From NCBI RefSeq assembly GCF_030732065.1, contig NZ_JAVBHX010000005.1, positions 62,001 to 126,000 of the forward strand: a DNA stretch of 64,000 nucleotides, given 5' to 3'. A model generated the notes under the pieces. It saw only the letters and a list, made by a program, of their open reading frames with translations. It made no database searches and had not been told where the DNA came from. This DNA is from Oceanimonas aquatica. GTDB lineage: Bacteria > Pseudomonadota > Gammaproteobacteria > Enterobacterales > Aeromonadaceae. Made by a program: the position numbers and the translations under genes. Below, piece by piece: positions 18,890 through 27,550 of the stretch; positions within the stretch are counted from its first letter, which is position 1; each line of letters opens with the position of its first letter.

Positions 18890-19674
18890 CCCAAGTACCG
18901 GCCCAAACCCGCCTTGCTCAGCCCTTAACCAAGCCAGGTACCCCTCCGCCCGGCTGGATCCTGCTGCGCGGCCTGGCGCGGGAATGCCGCTACTGGGGAG
19001 ACTTTCCCGACCGGCTCGCCACCCGTCTGGGTGCGCCGGTGCAGTGCCTGGAGCTGGCCGGCAATGGCGTGAAGCACGAGCAACACAGTGCCCGTTTCAT
19101 TGCCGGCATGCTGGAGCAGGTCCGTATGGAAGCCAATCTTACCGCGCCGGTAAACCTGCTGGGACTGTCGATGGGCGGCATGATAGCGGCACAGTGGGCC
19201 GCCCGTTATCCGCGTGAAGTGGCCGGGCTGGTGCTGGTCAACTCGAGCTGCGGCCTCAGTCCGTTCTGGCAGCGCATGCGTCCCGTCGCCCTGCCTCGGT
19301 TGTTGCTGGCATTGCTGCTGCCAAGAAAACAGCGGGAAGCCCAGGTGTACCGGCTGACCTGCGCCCGCCGCGATGATCGCCGCGCTACCCTGCAGCGCTG
19401 GGTGGGCTACGCCAATGAATACCCGGTGCTGCATCGCAACTTTGTGCGCCAGCTTGCCGCCGCCGCCCGCTTTCGAGTGCCCGCTCAAGCACTCGGCATC
19501 ACACCCCTGATCCTGTGCAGCCGCCATGACCGGCTGGTGGATGCACGCTGCAGCCATGCCCTGGCCGACTACTGGCACACACAAGTGCGTGAGCATGCCT
19601 GGGCCGGCCATGACCTGCCCCACGACGATCCGGACTGGCTGCTGAACGAGCTGGCCGGTTATGTGAACGAATAA
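18886..19674 (+). CDS. Alpha/beta hydrolase
   Basis: 262-residue hydrolase of the alpha/beta fold. The nucleophile elbow GLSMG places the catalytic serine at residue 95. A likely acid lies in SRHDRLVD and a likely base histidine in WAGHDLPHDDP. It is translationally coupled to the M14 metallopeptidase gene. The substrate is unknown. The family includes esterases, lipases and C-C hydrolases. A rho-independent hairpin follows within a few bases. Confidence 0.82.
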   Translation: MTQVPAQTRLAQPLTKPGTPPPGWILLRGLARECRYWGDFPDRLATRLGAPVQCLELAGNGVKHEQHSARFIAGMLEQVRMEANLTAPVNLLGLSMGGMIAAQWAARYPREVAGLVLVNSSCGLSPFWQRMRPVALPRLLLALLLPRKQREAQVYRLTCARRDDRRATLQRWVGYANEYPVLHRNFVRQLAAAARFRVPAQALGITPLILCSRHDRLVDARCSHALADYWHTQVREHAWAGHDLPHDDPDWLLNELAGYVNE

Positions 19675-19678
19675 GAAA

Positions 19679-19698
19679 AAAGCGCCTTTCGGCGCTTT
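19679..19698 (+). terminator. Terminator after hydrolase gene
   Basis: The stem AAAGCGCC / GGCGCTTT has a 4-base loop, with an A tract before it and T bases in the 3' arm. It could also serve the convergent antiporter gene. Confidence 0.85.
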
Positions 19699-19727
19699 TG
19701 CAGGCGGTTGTCGGCTTCATGTTGCAA

Positions 19728-21074
19728 TTACAGTACCTGGGCCGCTATCCAGCCAAAAATCACCAGCGGAATGTTGTAGTGAATAAAGGTGGGGATCACC
19801 GAATCACGAATATGATCATGCTGACCATCGGCGTTCAGGCCGGCGGTGGGCCCCAGGGTGGAGTCGGATGCCGGTGAGCCCGCATCGCCCAGCGCACCGG
19901 CGGTACCCACCAGCGCCAGGGTGGCCAGCGGCGAAAAGCCAAAGCTGATGGCCAGGGGCACATAGATGGCCGCAATGATAGGAATGGTGGAAAACGACGA
20001 GCCGATGCCCATGGTAATAAACAGCCCCACCAGCAGCATCACCAGCGCCGCCAGCCCCGGATTGTCGCCGATCAGATCACCGGAGCCCGCCACCAGCTCG
20101 GGAATGGCGCCGGACGCCTTCATGACCCCGGCAAAGCCGGAAGCGGCGATCATGATAAAGCCGATCAGCGCCATCAGCCGCATGCCCTGCGTAAACACAT
20201 CGTCCTGATCCTTCCACTTGAACAGGCCGTTCATCGACAGCAGCGCAAAGCCCAGCAGCCCACCCAGTACCATGGAGCCGGTGGTCAGCTGCACCACCAG
20301 GGCCCCCACAATGGCCACCCCGATCATCAGCAGCTGTTTGCGGCTAAGCGTTGGCCGGCTGACCTTTTCATCCTTCACTTCATTCAGCGGCGACTGATAG
20401 CCCCGGGGACGACGGTAGCTGAACAGCACCGCCACCAGCAGCCCCAGCACCATGCCGACCGCCGGCAGCAGCATGGCCTTGGGAGCCATGCCCGTGCTGA
20501 CATGCATGCCCAGCCCTTCACCGGCCTGGTTCACGCTGTTGGTGAGAATATCGTTGAGGAAAATGGTGCCAAAGCCCACCGGCGTGGTCATGTACATAAT
20601 GGTGATACTAAAGGTGATCACGCAGGCCACCGCGCGCCGGTCCAGCTGCAGCATGTTCATCAGCCCGAGCAGGGGCGGCACCAGAATGGGAATAAAGGCA
20701 ATATGCACCGGCACCACGGTACCGGATGCCGCTCCCACCAGGATCAGCGCCACAAACAGCAACCATTTAATGCCACCGGCCTGACCGGGCTCTCCCTGAG
20801 ACCGGGCGCCCACCCAGGCCAGGGCCTTGTCGGACACCATGGCGGTAATACCGGTGCGCGACAGCGCCACCGCAAAGGCCCCCAGAGTGGCGTAGGCCAG
20901 CGCCACGGTCGCGCCGCCGCCCAGGCCCTCGTTAAAGGCCGAAATCACCTGGTCCACCGACATGCCGGCCCAGAGCCCACCGACCAGGGCAGCCACCACC
21001 AGTGAAAACACCACCGATACCCGGGCCAGACACAGGCCCACCATTACCAAAATCGCCAGCACTATGGCATTCAT
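19728..21074 (-). CDS. NhaC-like Na+/H+ antiporter family transporter
   Basis: Inner-membrane protein of 448 residues with roughly 11-12 hydrophobic segments. It resembles the NhaC/YuiF branch of the ion transporter superfamily, including GVSV-type gate regions and the polar GTAGALGDAGSPASDSTLGP segment near residue 395. Members exchange sodium for protons or take up amino acids. The precise cargo cannot be assigned. It is monocistronic; the 133 bases after its start (to the DUF4202 gene end) are AT-rich and hold only its presumed promoter. Confidence 0.82.
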   Translation of the reverse strand: MNAIVLAILVMVGLCLARVSVVFSLVVAALVGGLWAGMSVDQVISAFNEGLGGGATVALAYATLGAFAVALSRTGITAMVSDKALAWVGARSQGEPGQAGGIKWLLFVALILVGAASGTVVPVHIAFIPILVPPLLGLMNMLQLDRRAVACVITFSITIMYMTTPVGFGTIFLNDILTNSVNQAGEGLGMHVSTGMAPKAMLLPAVGMVLGLLVAVLFSYRRPRGYQSPLNEVKDEKVSRPTLSRKQLLMIGVAIVGALVVQLTTGSMVLGGLLGFALLSMNGLFKWKDQDDVFTQGMRLMALIGFIMIAASGFAGVMKASGAIPELVAGSGDLIGDNPGLAALVMLLVGLFITMGIGSSFSTIPIIAAIYVPLAISFGFSPLATLALVGTAGALGDAGSPASDSTLGPTAGLNADGQHDHIRDSVIPTFIHYNIPLVIFGWIAAQVL

Positions 21075-21207
21075 CGGATCCTCTCCCCTTCTCGCTCACA
21101 TCCTGTTAAGGGTGCACCGGCCCCGATGCACAACAAAAAATTAACATTATTAACAAATTTAAAATAAATATATTTTGCGTATGCCGTACATAGCCTTAAC
21201 GCTATGT

Positions 21208-21804
21208 TCATTCGGCCAGCGCCTTGCCTACCAGTGTCTGCATGGCCGGTGGCAGCGTCAGCGCCAGCGCCAGGGCGGCGTTATGGCCTTTTTCCGACAT
21301 TTTCCGCCAGGTTTTGCCGATAATGTCCACCACCTTGCTTTCTTCATGACGGGCGGCGAAGTCTTCCAGGTAAAACTGCAGGAACACCAGACAGATCACG
21401 TCTTCCAGGGTCTGCACGCTCTCATCCTGCTTGAGCCGCTTTTTCAGCAGCAGTTCGCTGACCCGCAATTGCTCGTCTTCACCGTATCCCGCTTCCGCCA
21501 TCAGCCCGGTGGTGACATCGGCGTGATACTGCGCCAGTTCACTGCGCCAGCGCTTGTAGCCGGCCCGGTCCATAGGGTAATCGCTTCGGGGAATGGCCCA
21601 GCGGCGTACATGTTGCGCCCGGGCGGCAATATGCAGCAGTTCGTCGGCATCGGGGGCAAAATCATGCAGTTGTTGCGTCATTCGCTCGCTGTACAACAAC
21701 TCCTTGGGCCAGTCTTTACCCTCGTGGGTCTGCAGGTTGGGATCCTCGGCGTTAAGTTGATCGATGGCGGATATTACTCGGCTGAAACCCGATGAAGACG
21801 ACAT
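21208..21804 (-). CDS. DUF4202 family protein
   Basis: 198-residue soluble protein matching my recollection of DUF4202, a family without an established function. His- and Asp-containing stretches (AARAQHVRRW, SDYPMDRAGYKRWR) resemble a metal-dependent HD-like arrangement, but this is only an impression. The start at 21804 has AGGAG about 7 bases upstream. An upstream Cys-rich extension has none. It is divergent from hmp, and both flank a good NsrR-like operator, so nitrosative stress control is likely. Confidence 0.75.
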   Translation of the reverse strand: MSSSSGFSRVISAIDQLNAEDPNLQTHEGKDWPKELLYSERMTQQLHDFAPDADELLHIAARAQHVRRWAIPRSDYPMDRAGYKRWRSELAQYHADVTTGLMAEAGYGEDEQLRVSELLLKKRLKQDESVQTLEDVICLVFLQFYLEDFAARHEESKVVDIIGKTWRKMSEKGHNAALALALTLPPAMQTLVGKALAE

Positions 21805-21894
21805 TTGGCAGACTCCTTTCACACAATGCCCGCAATCATACCGGCAGCGGCCCGCCAGCTCGAGCCTGATGCATAAAAAATGCAAATATTCATT

Positions 21895-21913
21895 GATGCA
21901 TTTCAAATGTACC
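21895..21913. promoter_or_regulatory. NsrR-like operator at hmp promoter
   Basis: GATGCATTT-C-AAATGTACC is an imperfect 9-1-9 inverted repeat that closely matches known NsrR sites of gammaproteobacterial hmp promoters. A TATATT -10-like element follows directly. A weaker related sequence (GATGCATAAAAAATGC) lies at 21868-21883, nearer the DUF4202 gene. Confidence 0.75.
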
Positions 21914-21976
21914 TATATTATTCCGGCCCCATAAGTGACATTTTGAATACACCTTAATACAGCCAACGAGGTACTC

Positions 21977-23173
21977 ATGCTGGATGCTCGCACCATTGAT
22001 ATCGTGAAAAGCACCGTTCCCCTGCTGGAGTCGGCCAATACCGCCCTTACCGAACATTTTTACCAGCGGATGTTTCGCGACAACCCCGAGCTGAAGGATG
22101 TGTTCAACCTCAGTCACCAGAAAACCGGTCGCCAGCCCGCCGCCCTGTTTGCCGCCGTGCTGGCCTACGCCAAAAACATCGACAATCCCGCCGTGCTGAG
22201 CGCCGCCGTGGAGCGCATTGCCCACAAGCACACCGGCTTTGCCATTCAGCCCGAGCAGTACGCCATTGTTGGCCACCACCTGCTGGAGACCATTAAAGAG
22301 CTGGCTCCCGACGCCGCCACCCCCGAGGTGATCGACGCCTGGGCCCAGGCCTACGGCGCCCTGGCCGACATCTTTATTGGCCGGGAAGAGCAGATCTACC
22401 AGGACAACGAAACTCGAGCCGGTGGCTGGCGCGGCACCCGGGCTTTTGTGGTGAAGGAAAAGCGAGTGGAAAGCGAGCACATCACCAGCTTTCTGCTGGC
22501 GCCCGCCGACGGCGGCGCTGTGGTGGACTTTCAGCCCGGCCAGTACCTTAACCTGCACCTGGACTCGGACCGGCTGGAGCATAAGGAATACCGCCAGTAT
22601 TCCCTGTGCCAGGCCCCCAACGGTGAGCACTACCGTATTGCGGTCAAGCGCGAACAGGGTGGCGTGGCATCAAACTTTATGCACGACCATGTGCAGCAAG
22701 GCGATACCCTTCAGGTGCTGCCCCCTGCCGGCGACTTCTTTATGGAAGTAGCGCCCGATACCCCGGTGGTGCTGATCTCCGGCGGCGTGGGCCTGACCCC
22801 GATGCGCGCCATGCTCGACCAGCTGCTGAGCCAGAATCACCCGGCCCCCGTTCACTGGCTGCACGCCTGTGAAAACGGCGCCCAGCACGCCTTTAAAGCA
22901 GACATTCAGGCCCGCCGCCAGGCTCATGCCAACCTGGAAACCCACACCTGGTACCGGGCACCGCTGGAAAGCGACCGGCCTGCGGAAGACTTTGACGCCA
23001 CCGGCATGATGGATTTGAGCAAGCTGCGTGAGGCCATCAGCCAGCCGGGCGCTCACTACTATTTCTGCGGACCTGTGCCCTTTATGGCCATGGTGAAAGA
23101 CACCCTGTCCGGCTGGGGTATTGCCGACGAACAACTGCACTACGAAGTGTTCGGCCCGCACCAGAGCCTGTAA
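21977..23173 (+). CDS. hmp: Flavohemoglobin Hmp (nitric oxide dioxygenase)
   Basis: 398-residue NO dioxygenase that oxidises nitric oxide to nitrate with O2 and NADH. The globin domain (about 1-140) has Tyr29 in the distal pocket and proximal His85, the same numbers as E. coli Hmp. The FAD domain (about 150-255) carries RQYSLC and the NAD domain carries GGVGLTPM. A C-terminal EVFGP sequence is typical. A strong NsrR-like operator lies upstream, and a terminator follows. Expression should rise under NO stress, in common with the divergent DUF4202 gene. Confidence 0.97.
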   Translation: MLDARTIDIVKSTVPLLESANTALTEHFYQRMFRDNPELKDVFNLSHQKTGRQPAALFAAVLAYAKNIDNPAVLSAAVERIAHKHTGFAIQPEQYAIVGHHLLETIKELAPDAATPEVIDAWAQAYGALADIFIGREEQIYQDNETRAGGWRGTRAFVVKEKRVESEHITSFLLAPADGGAVVDFQPGQYLNLHLDSDRLEHKEYRQYSLCQAPNGEHYRIAVKREQGGVASNFMHDHVQQGDTLQVLPPAGDFFMEVAPDTPVVLISGGVGLTPMRAMLDQLLSQNHPAPVHWLHACENGAQHAFKADIQARRQAHANLETHTWYRAPLESDRPAEDFDATGMMDLSKLREAISQPGAHYYFCGPVPFMAMVKDTLSGWGIADEQLHYEVFGPHQSL

Positions 23174-23210
23174 TTCAGGCTCGGGCACCGCTGCTCCGTC
23201 AAAGTGATAT

Positions 23211-23245
23211 AACAAGGCCCGTGCTGCTTGCAGCCGGGCCTTGTT
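23211..23245 (+). terminator. Terminator after hmp
   Basis: The stem AACAAGGCCCG / CGGGCCTTGTT spans a 13-base loop that can form its own small hairpin. T-rich sequence follows. Confidence 0.8.
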
Positions 23246-23308
23246 TGTTCTAAACAGAAGGCTCCTTCACATCGCTTTGCCCAGGCGAAGGGTTACATGG
23301 AGTTTTCT

Positions 23309-24148
23309 ATGAATATCAATGCGCTGCAGACCCTGCTGTTTGTACCGGCCAACCGCCCGGAGCGGTTTGCCAAGGCCCTGAACAGTGGTGCCGATGCCGT
23401 TATCATCGATCTGGAAGACGCCGTGCCGCCGGCGGACAAGGACGCCGCCCGGGGCACGCTGACCAGCTGGCTGATGGAGCAGCCGCCGGCCTCCGTGCTG
23501 GTGCGCATCAACGGCACCGGCAGTCCCTGGTTCAACCAGGACATGGCGCTGTGCCGCTCCGATGCCGTGGCCGCGGTCGTGGTGCCCAAGGCGGAAGACG
23601 CCGAGGCGCTGGCGGAGCTGGCCAACGTGACCGACAAGCCGCTGCTGCCCTTTATCGAATCGGCCTGCGCCCTGCACCGGCTGAATGACATTGCCGCTAC
23701 TCACGGCGTGGCCCGGCTGCTGTTTGGCCAGCTCGACATGGCGCTGGATCTGGCCATGGACTACCCGCCGCCGGCGGGTGAACCACATGATCAGATGCCC
23801 TTTCTGCCCATTCGCAGTCAGCTGGTGGTGGTTTCACGGGCCCACGGGCTGGCCGCTCCGCTGGATGCCGTTTATACCGCCTTTAACGATGACGCCGGAT
23901 TGCAGAACTATGTGCGCGAGGGCCTGAAACTGGGCTTTGGCGGAGTGCTGCTGGTTCATCCCCGTCAGGTGGCAACCGCCACGCAGGCACTGGCTCCCAC
24001 GCCGGCCCAGCGGGCCTGGGCCGATCGGGTGCTGGCTGCCGAGCAAAAGGTCAACGGGGCCGTGGTGGCGGTGAATGAACGCATGGTGGACAGCCCGGTC
24101 ATGGCCCGGGCCCGGCGCATACTGCAAGAAAGCAACGCGACCGAATAA
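23309..24148 (+). CDS. CitE-like HpcH/HpaI-family CoA-ester lyase
   Basis: 279-residue TIM-barrel enzyme related to citrate lyase beta subunit and malyl-CoA lyases. The family motif FVPANRPERFAKAL, the metal-site region IIDLEDAVPP and VLVRINGTGSPW are clear. I chose ATG 23309, which has GGAG at the right spacing, over an ATG 12 bases earlier. No citrate lyase alpha or gamma genes are nearby, so it is a stand-alone CoA-ester lyase or thioesterase. It is transcribed alone with a terminator that also serves the opposite gene. Confidence 0.86.
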   Translation: MNINALQTLLFVPANRPERFAKALNSGADAVIIDLEDAVPPADKDAARGTLTSWLMEQPPASVLVRINGTGSPWFNQDMALCRSDAVAAVVVPKAEDAEALAELANVTDKPLLPFIESACALHRLNDIAATHGVARLLFGQLDMALDLAMDYPPPAGEPHDQMPFLPIRSQLVVVSRAHGLAAPLDAVYTAFNDDAGLQNYVREGLKLGFGGVLLVHPRQVATATQALAPTPAQRAWADRVLAAEQKVNGAVVAVNERMVDSPVMARARRILQESNATE

Positions 24149-24151
24149 GCA

Positions 24152-24177
24152 AAAGCCGGGACAGGTGTCCCGGCTTT
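24152..24177. terminator. Bidirectional terminator
   Basis: An 11-bp perfect stem (AAAGCCGGGAC / GTCCCGGCTTT, 4-base loop) lies between the CitE-like gene and the convergent entericidin-like gene. Confidence 0.9.
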
Positions 24178-24194
24178 GGTCGAGCCTGGGGCCA

Positions 24195-24347
24195 TTAATA
24201 CCTGCTCTGTACGTCCCGGGCCGCTTCCTGCACCGCCTCACCGCCCTTCTCAATGTCCTTGCCGGCACCGGCAAAGGTGTTGCAACCGGCCAGGCTCAGG
24301 GTCAGTCCGGCCAGGATCCATAACGCCATACGTCGCACTGCCATCAT
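24195..24347 (-). CDS. Entericidin EcnA/B-like small lipoprotein
   Basis: A 50-residue ORF too short for most gene-calling cut-offs. The sequence runs from a positively charged start through a hydrophobic stretch to the lipobox LAGC (Cys22). The mature part NTFAGAGKDIEKGGEAVQ is the hallmark of the entericidin family. AGGAGG lies 6 bases before the first ATG. Entericidins are small outer-membrane-directed lipoproteins, some linked to stationary-phase lysis. No partner entericidin gene is present. It shares the bidirectional terminator with the CitE-like gene. Confidence 0.87.
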   Translation of the reverse strand: MMAVRRMALWILAGLTLSLAGCNTFAGAGKDIEKGGEAVQEAARDVQSRY

Positions 24348-24411
24348 TCGCTTCCTCCTGTAGAAAAAACGCTATCAGTATAGTCGTGCCGGCGGCGTTT
24401 GAAGCTTGATT

Positions 24412-26988
24412 TCAGAGCGATTCCATCTGCAGCCAGGTGCTCAGTTGCGGATGGGGTCGGCCGACATGAAACCCTTGCGCATGATCGATGCCGGTGGCCC
24501 TGACCATGTCCAGTACGTCCTGGTTTTCCACGTACTCGGCCACGGTTTTCACCCCCAGTTGCCTGGCCAGTTGCGTAATGCTGCTGACAAAGGCCAAATC
24601 CCGGCTGTCGTGGGTCATGTTGGCAATAAACTCGCCCTCGATTTTCACAAAATCGATGGGCAGGTGTTTCAGGTAATGAAATGACGAGAACCCCGAGCCA
24701 AAGTCGTCGATCGCCAGTAAAAAGCCGGAATCCTTCAGGGCCCGCACAAACTGCTCCAGCAGCGTCATGCTCTTGATGGTGTCGCGCTCGGTGATCTCGA
24801 ACACCACCCGCTCGGCATCAATGCCGTAATCGGCCACCAGGGTGCGCACCCGGGTAAGAAAATCCCCCACCAGCACGGCCCGGGGCGACAGGTTGATAAA
24901 CACCAGGCCGTCAAATCCGGTTTCCCGCACCTGGGCAAAGGCCTTTTCCATCACGATATAGTCCAGCAGGTGCACCTTGCCCATGGACTCGGCAATTTCA
25001 ATAAACTCGCCGGCGTTCATCAGGCTGTCGTCGGCCAGACGAATACGGCTCAGCACCTCCACCGCCATGGGCGCCCCGGCCTCCAGCGGCAGTATGGGCT
25101 GAAACACCGGCAGCAGGGTACGCTGCTCAATAGCCTGCACCACCAGCTGAGTTTTTTCGCTCAGATCGCGAAAGATGTCCGCCACATCCTCGTCACCGGG
25201 CAGGCATACCCGGTTTTTGCCCTGGCTCTTGGCCCGGTACATGAGGTTATCAACAAACAAAAACAGATCCTTGGCGTTACCGGCATGTTCGGGGAAGATG
25301 CCCACACCCACCGAGCAGGTCACTCTTATCTGGCCGCCGTCGTGATCCATGGCAAAACCGTCCACCGCCGCCAATATGCGCTCACTGACGTCCCGGGCGC
25401 GCTCCATGCCGGCCTCGGTCAGCACGATCACGAACTCGTCGCCCCCGTAGCGGGCCAGCACGTCCCCGGTGCCCAGCTGGCCTTTCAGCAGTACCGACAG
25501 CTCGGTCAGCAGGTGATCGCCACAGGCATGGCCGTAACCATCGTTAATGGACTTGAAGTTATCGAGATCGAGCAGCAGCATGGCCACCGAATAGCCATGC
25601 CGGCGACTGCGATCCAGCTCGTAGTCGAGCAGTTCCCACAGCATGCGCTGGTTATACAGGTTGGTGAGCGGATCCCGCGTGGCGTAGTACTCCAGATCCC
25701 GCGTGTACTTGTAGATGGCCTTGACCGAGCCCACCACGTTGAGCAGGGTGGACAGAATGCTCTCCAGCACCAGTACCCGGGTCTTGTCCTTGACGATGTC
25801 GGCCTGCACGCCGATACCGACAATGCCGCCGATCTTGGGGGCTTCCACCAGCAGCGACTTGGTCTGCAGTTCAATGTCCTTTTCATCCAGCTCCAGCACA
25901 TGGTCGTGATCATGGTTGACCACGTTGTGATGCAGGGTGAATTCGCCATGGCTGAAGGGCGTATCGCCGGTACGCAGCCGGGCCAGCACCGCCTGCTCCA
26001 TCATTTCCCTGGTAGCCGGCGCCGGTGGGTACAGCCAGAAGATTTCCAGATCGAACAGCTCGTCGTCCACCTTGAAGATGGAAAACATGGTGTAAATATC
26101 GAGTACCTGATTGATGTCGAGCATCAGTACATTGACGTATTCTCGCCAGTCACGCACTACCTCCGAGGTGATCACGAATTTTTCCAGCAGCCGGATCTCG
26201 AATTCCAGCAGATCCTTGTCTACGGCGATGTTGCGCAGCTTGTCGGCCAGCTGCTCTACCTGACCAAAGATGGAGTTCATCTCACTAAAGCGAAATTGCT
26301 GCCGTTCACTGCCCATTCGCGACAGATCAGACAGGCTTTCCACCTGGGCAATGCTGCGGGACAGGTGCTGCACCGACTGATTGATATTGAGGCTGACCCG
26401 CCGCACCGCCCAGAAGGCAAACAGCAGGGGCAGCGGCGACAGCAGCAACAGGTAATAAAGCAGGTTGCGGCTGGCCATGCCCAGCTGGCCGGACAGATCC
26501 TGCTCCACCGAAATCACTCCAAGGGTGTCGCCCGCCCTGGCATTGGTGTGGCAGGCCAGGCAATCGCTGTGCGCCTTGAGCGGATAGAGATAACGCAGGT
26601 GTTCGCCCTGATCCAGGGCGGTGATCCGCCCGCTGGTGGCGGCGGCCAGCAGCACCTCGTCGGGGGCGCGCTGTTCAATGGGGCCAAAACGCTCGCTTAC
26701 CAGCTCGCCCCGGTACAGGCCGATATGAAAGCCCTGCTCTCGGCTGCCCTGCTCCAGCTGGGTCAGAAAGGTTTCCAGCTGAGTGCGGCTCCAGCCCTGA
26801 CTCATGATGGAATACATGGAATTAAAGGTGGTCTGCGCCACCGAGGCCGCCACCTGACGCGCACTTTGCCGCACACTGCTTTGATAGGCCTGATTGGCCA
26901 CCACCAGCAACAGCAAAAAACCGATGACGGAAAACAGCAGGGTGCGGTTAAGCAGATACCGCCGAATGGTGGTCGGACGTCCGGCCAT
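24412..26988 (-). CDS. Membrane GGDEF-EAL c-di-GMP enzyme with periplasmic heme motif
   Basis: 858 residues. Membrane segments at about 12-32 and 174-195 enclose a periplasmic domain with a c-type heme motif CLACH (143-147). A cytoplasmic region carries a histidine cluster (HH at 353-354, H359, H361, H363), then a GGDEF domain (GGDEF at 515-519) and an EAL domain (EVLSRIR from 644, plus NLSPR, EITER, DDFGSG). The active-site residues of both enzymes look intact, and the RxxD inhibitory site is missing. It could make or degrade c-di-GMP in response to redox state or gas binding. GGAGAG precedes the ATG. Confidence 0.9.
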   Translation of the reverse strand: MAGRPTTIRRYLLNRTLLFSVIGFLLLLVVANQAYQSSVRQSARQVAASVAQTTFNSMYSIMSQGWSRTQLETFLTQLEQGSREQGFHIGLYRGELVSERFGPIEQRAPDEVLLAAATSGRITALDQGEHLRYLYPLKAHSDCLACHTNARAGDTLGVISVEQDLSGQLGMASRNLLYYLLLLSPLPLLFAFWAVRRVSLNINQSVQHLSRSIAQVESLSDLSRMGSERQQFRFSEMNSIFGQVEQLADKLRNIAVDKDLLEFEIRLLEKFVITSEVVRDWREYVNVLMLDINQVLDIYTMFSIFKVDDELFDLEIFWLYPPAPATREMMEQAVLARLRTGDTPFSHGEFTLHHNVVNHDHDHVLELDEKDIELQTKSLLVEAPKIGGIVGIGVQADIVKDKTRVLVLESILSTLLNVVGSVKAIYKYTRDLEYYATRDPLTNLYNQRMLWELLDYELDRSRRHGYSVAMLLLDLDNFKSINDGYGHACGDHLLTELSVLLKGQLGTGDVLARYGGDEFVIVLTEAGMERARDVSERILAAVDGFAMDHDGGQIRVTCSVGVGIFPEHAGNAKDLFLFVDNLMYRAKSQGKNRVCLPGDEDVADIFRDLSEKTQLVVQAIEQRTLLPVFQPILPLEAGAPMAVEVLSRIRLADDSLMNAGEFIEIAESMGKVHLLDYIVMEKAFAQVRETGFDGLVFINLSPRAVLVGDFLTRVRTLVADYGIDAERVVFEITERDTIKSMTLLEQFVRALKDSGFLLAIDDFGSGFSSFHYLKHLPIDFVKIEGEFIANMTHDSRDLAFVSSITQLARQLGVKTVAEYVENQDVLDMVRATGIDHAQGFHVGRPHPQLSTWLQMESL

Positions 26989-27077
26989 AATATGGAACTC
27001 TCCCTGTTTCCAAAGCGGCGATTATATGTGAGGGCGTCATTCGACGCACCGCCAACCCCAGGGTTATTTGATGCAAA

Positions 27078-27377
27078 TCAAAATCGCTGGTTCAGCGCCG
27101 CCAGCATTACCAGCAGGGCCAGCAGCAGGGCCGCCCCCACCACCGGATACACCAGGTAGCCGTCGTTGCTGCGTCGGGCCTGCAAAAACAGCAGCCGGCC
27201 CATGGCCCACTGGTAACCCAGCAACAGCAGGCTGGCCAGGGCAAATTCCCCCAGCCGCATGTAAGGTGCGCGCCAGGCGTAGAGCAGCAACAACAGTGGC
27301 TGCAGCACGATAAGATAAAGGGTCAGTTTATGCAGTTGGCGTCCGAGGGTCGGCCGCAGCCCCTGGGGCTGGCGCAT
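27078..27377 (-). CDS. Small inner-membrane protein of unknown function
   Basis: 99-residue protein with three hydrophobic segments and a basic N terminus (MRQPQGLRPTLGRQLHK). The start at 27377 has AGGAG six bases upstream. The longer reading frame upstream lacks one. It resembles small DUF2069-like membrane proteins, but I cannot assign a family with confidence. It is divergent from the transglycosylase gene. Confidence 0.6.
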   Translation of the reverse strand: MRQPQGLRPTLGRQLHKLTLYLIVLQPLLLLLYAWRAPYMRLGEFALASLLLLGYQWAMGRLLFLQARRSNDGYLVYPVVGAALLLALLVMLAALNQRF

Positions 27378-27550
27378 GGTGTCTCCTTGGAATAAAGTCT
27401 CCCATCCTGACAAACGGCCAAATGCGATGCGAAATGAAACCGGGTGCGAGACCGGGTTCCCAGCGAGTGAAAAACCGGATTCCCCATGCGCCACCAGGCC
27501 GGCATCAAACGGCTTTGCGACCGGGTACGCAACTTGCTAGTCACTTCGCC

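Noticed and set aside
24970-27159. 729-residue plus-strand frame opposite the GGDEF-EAL gene
   Set aside because: It is His/Gln-rich antisense shadow of a clearly coding minus-strand gene.
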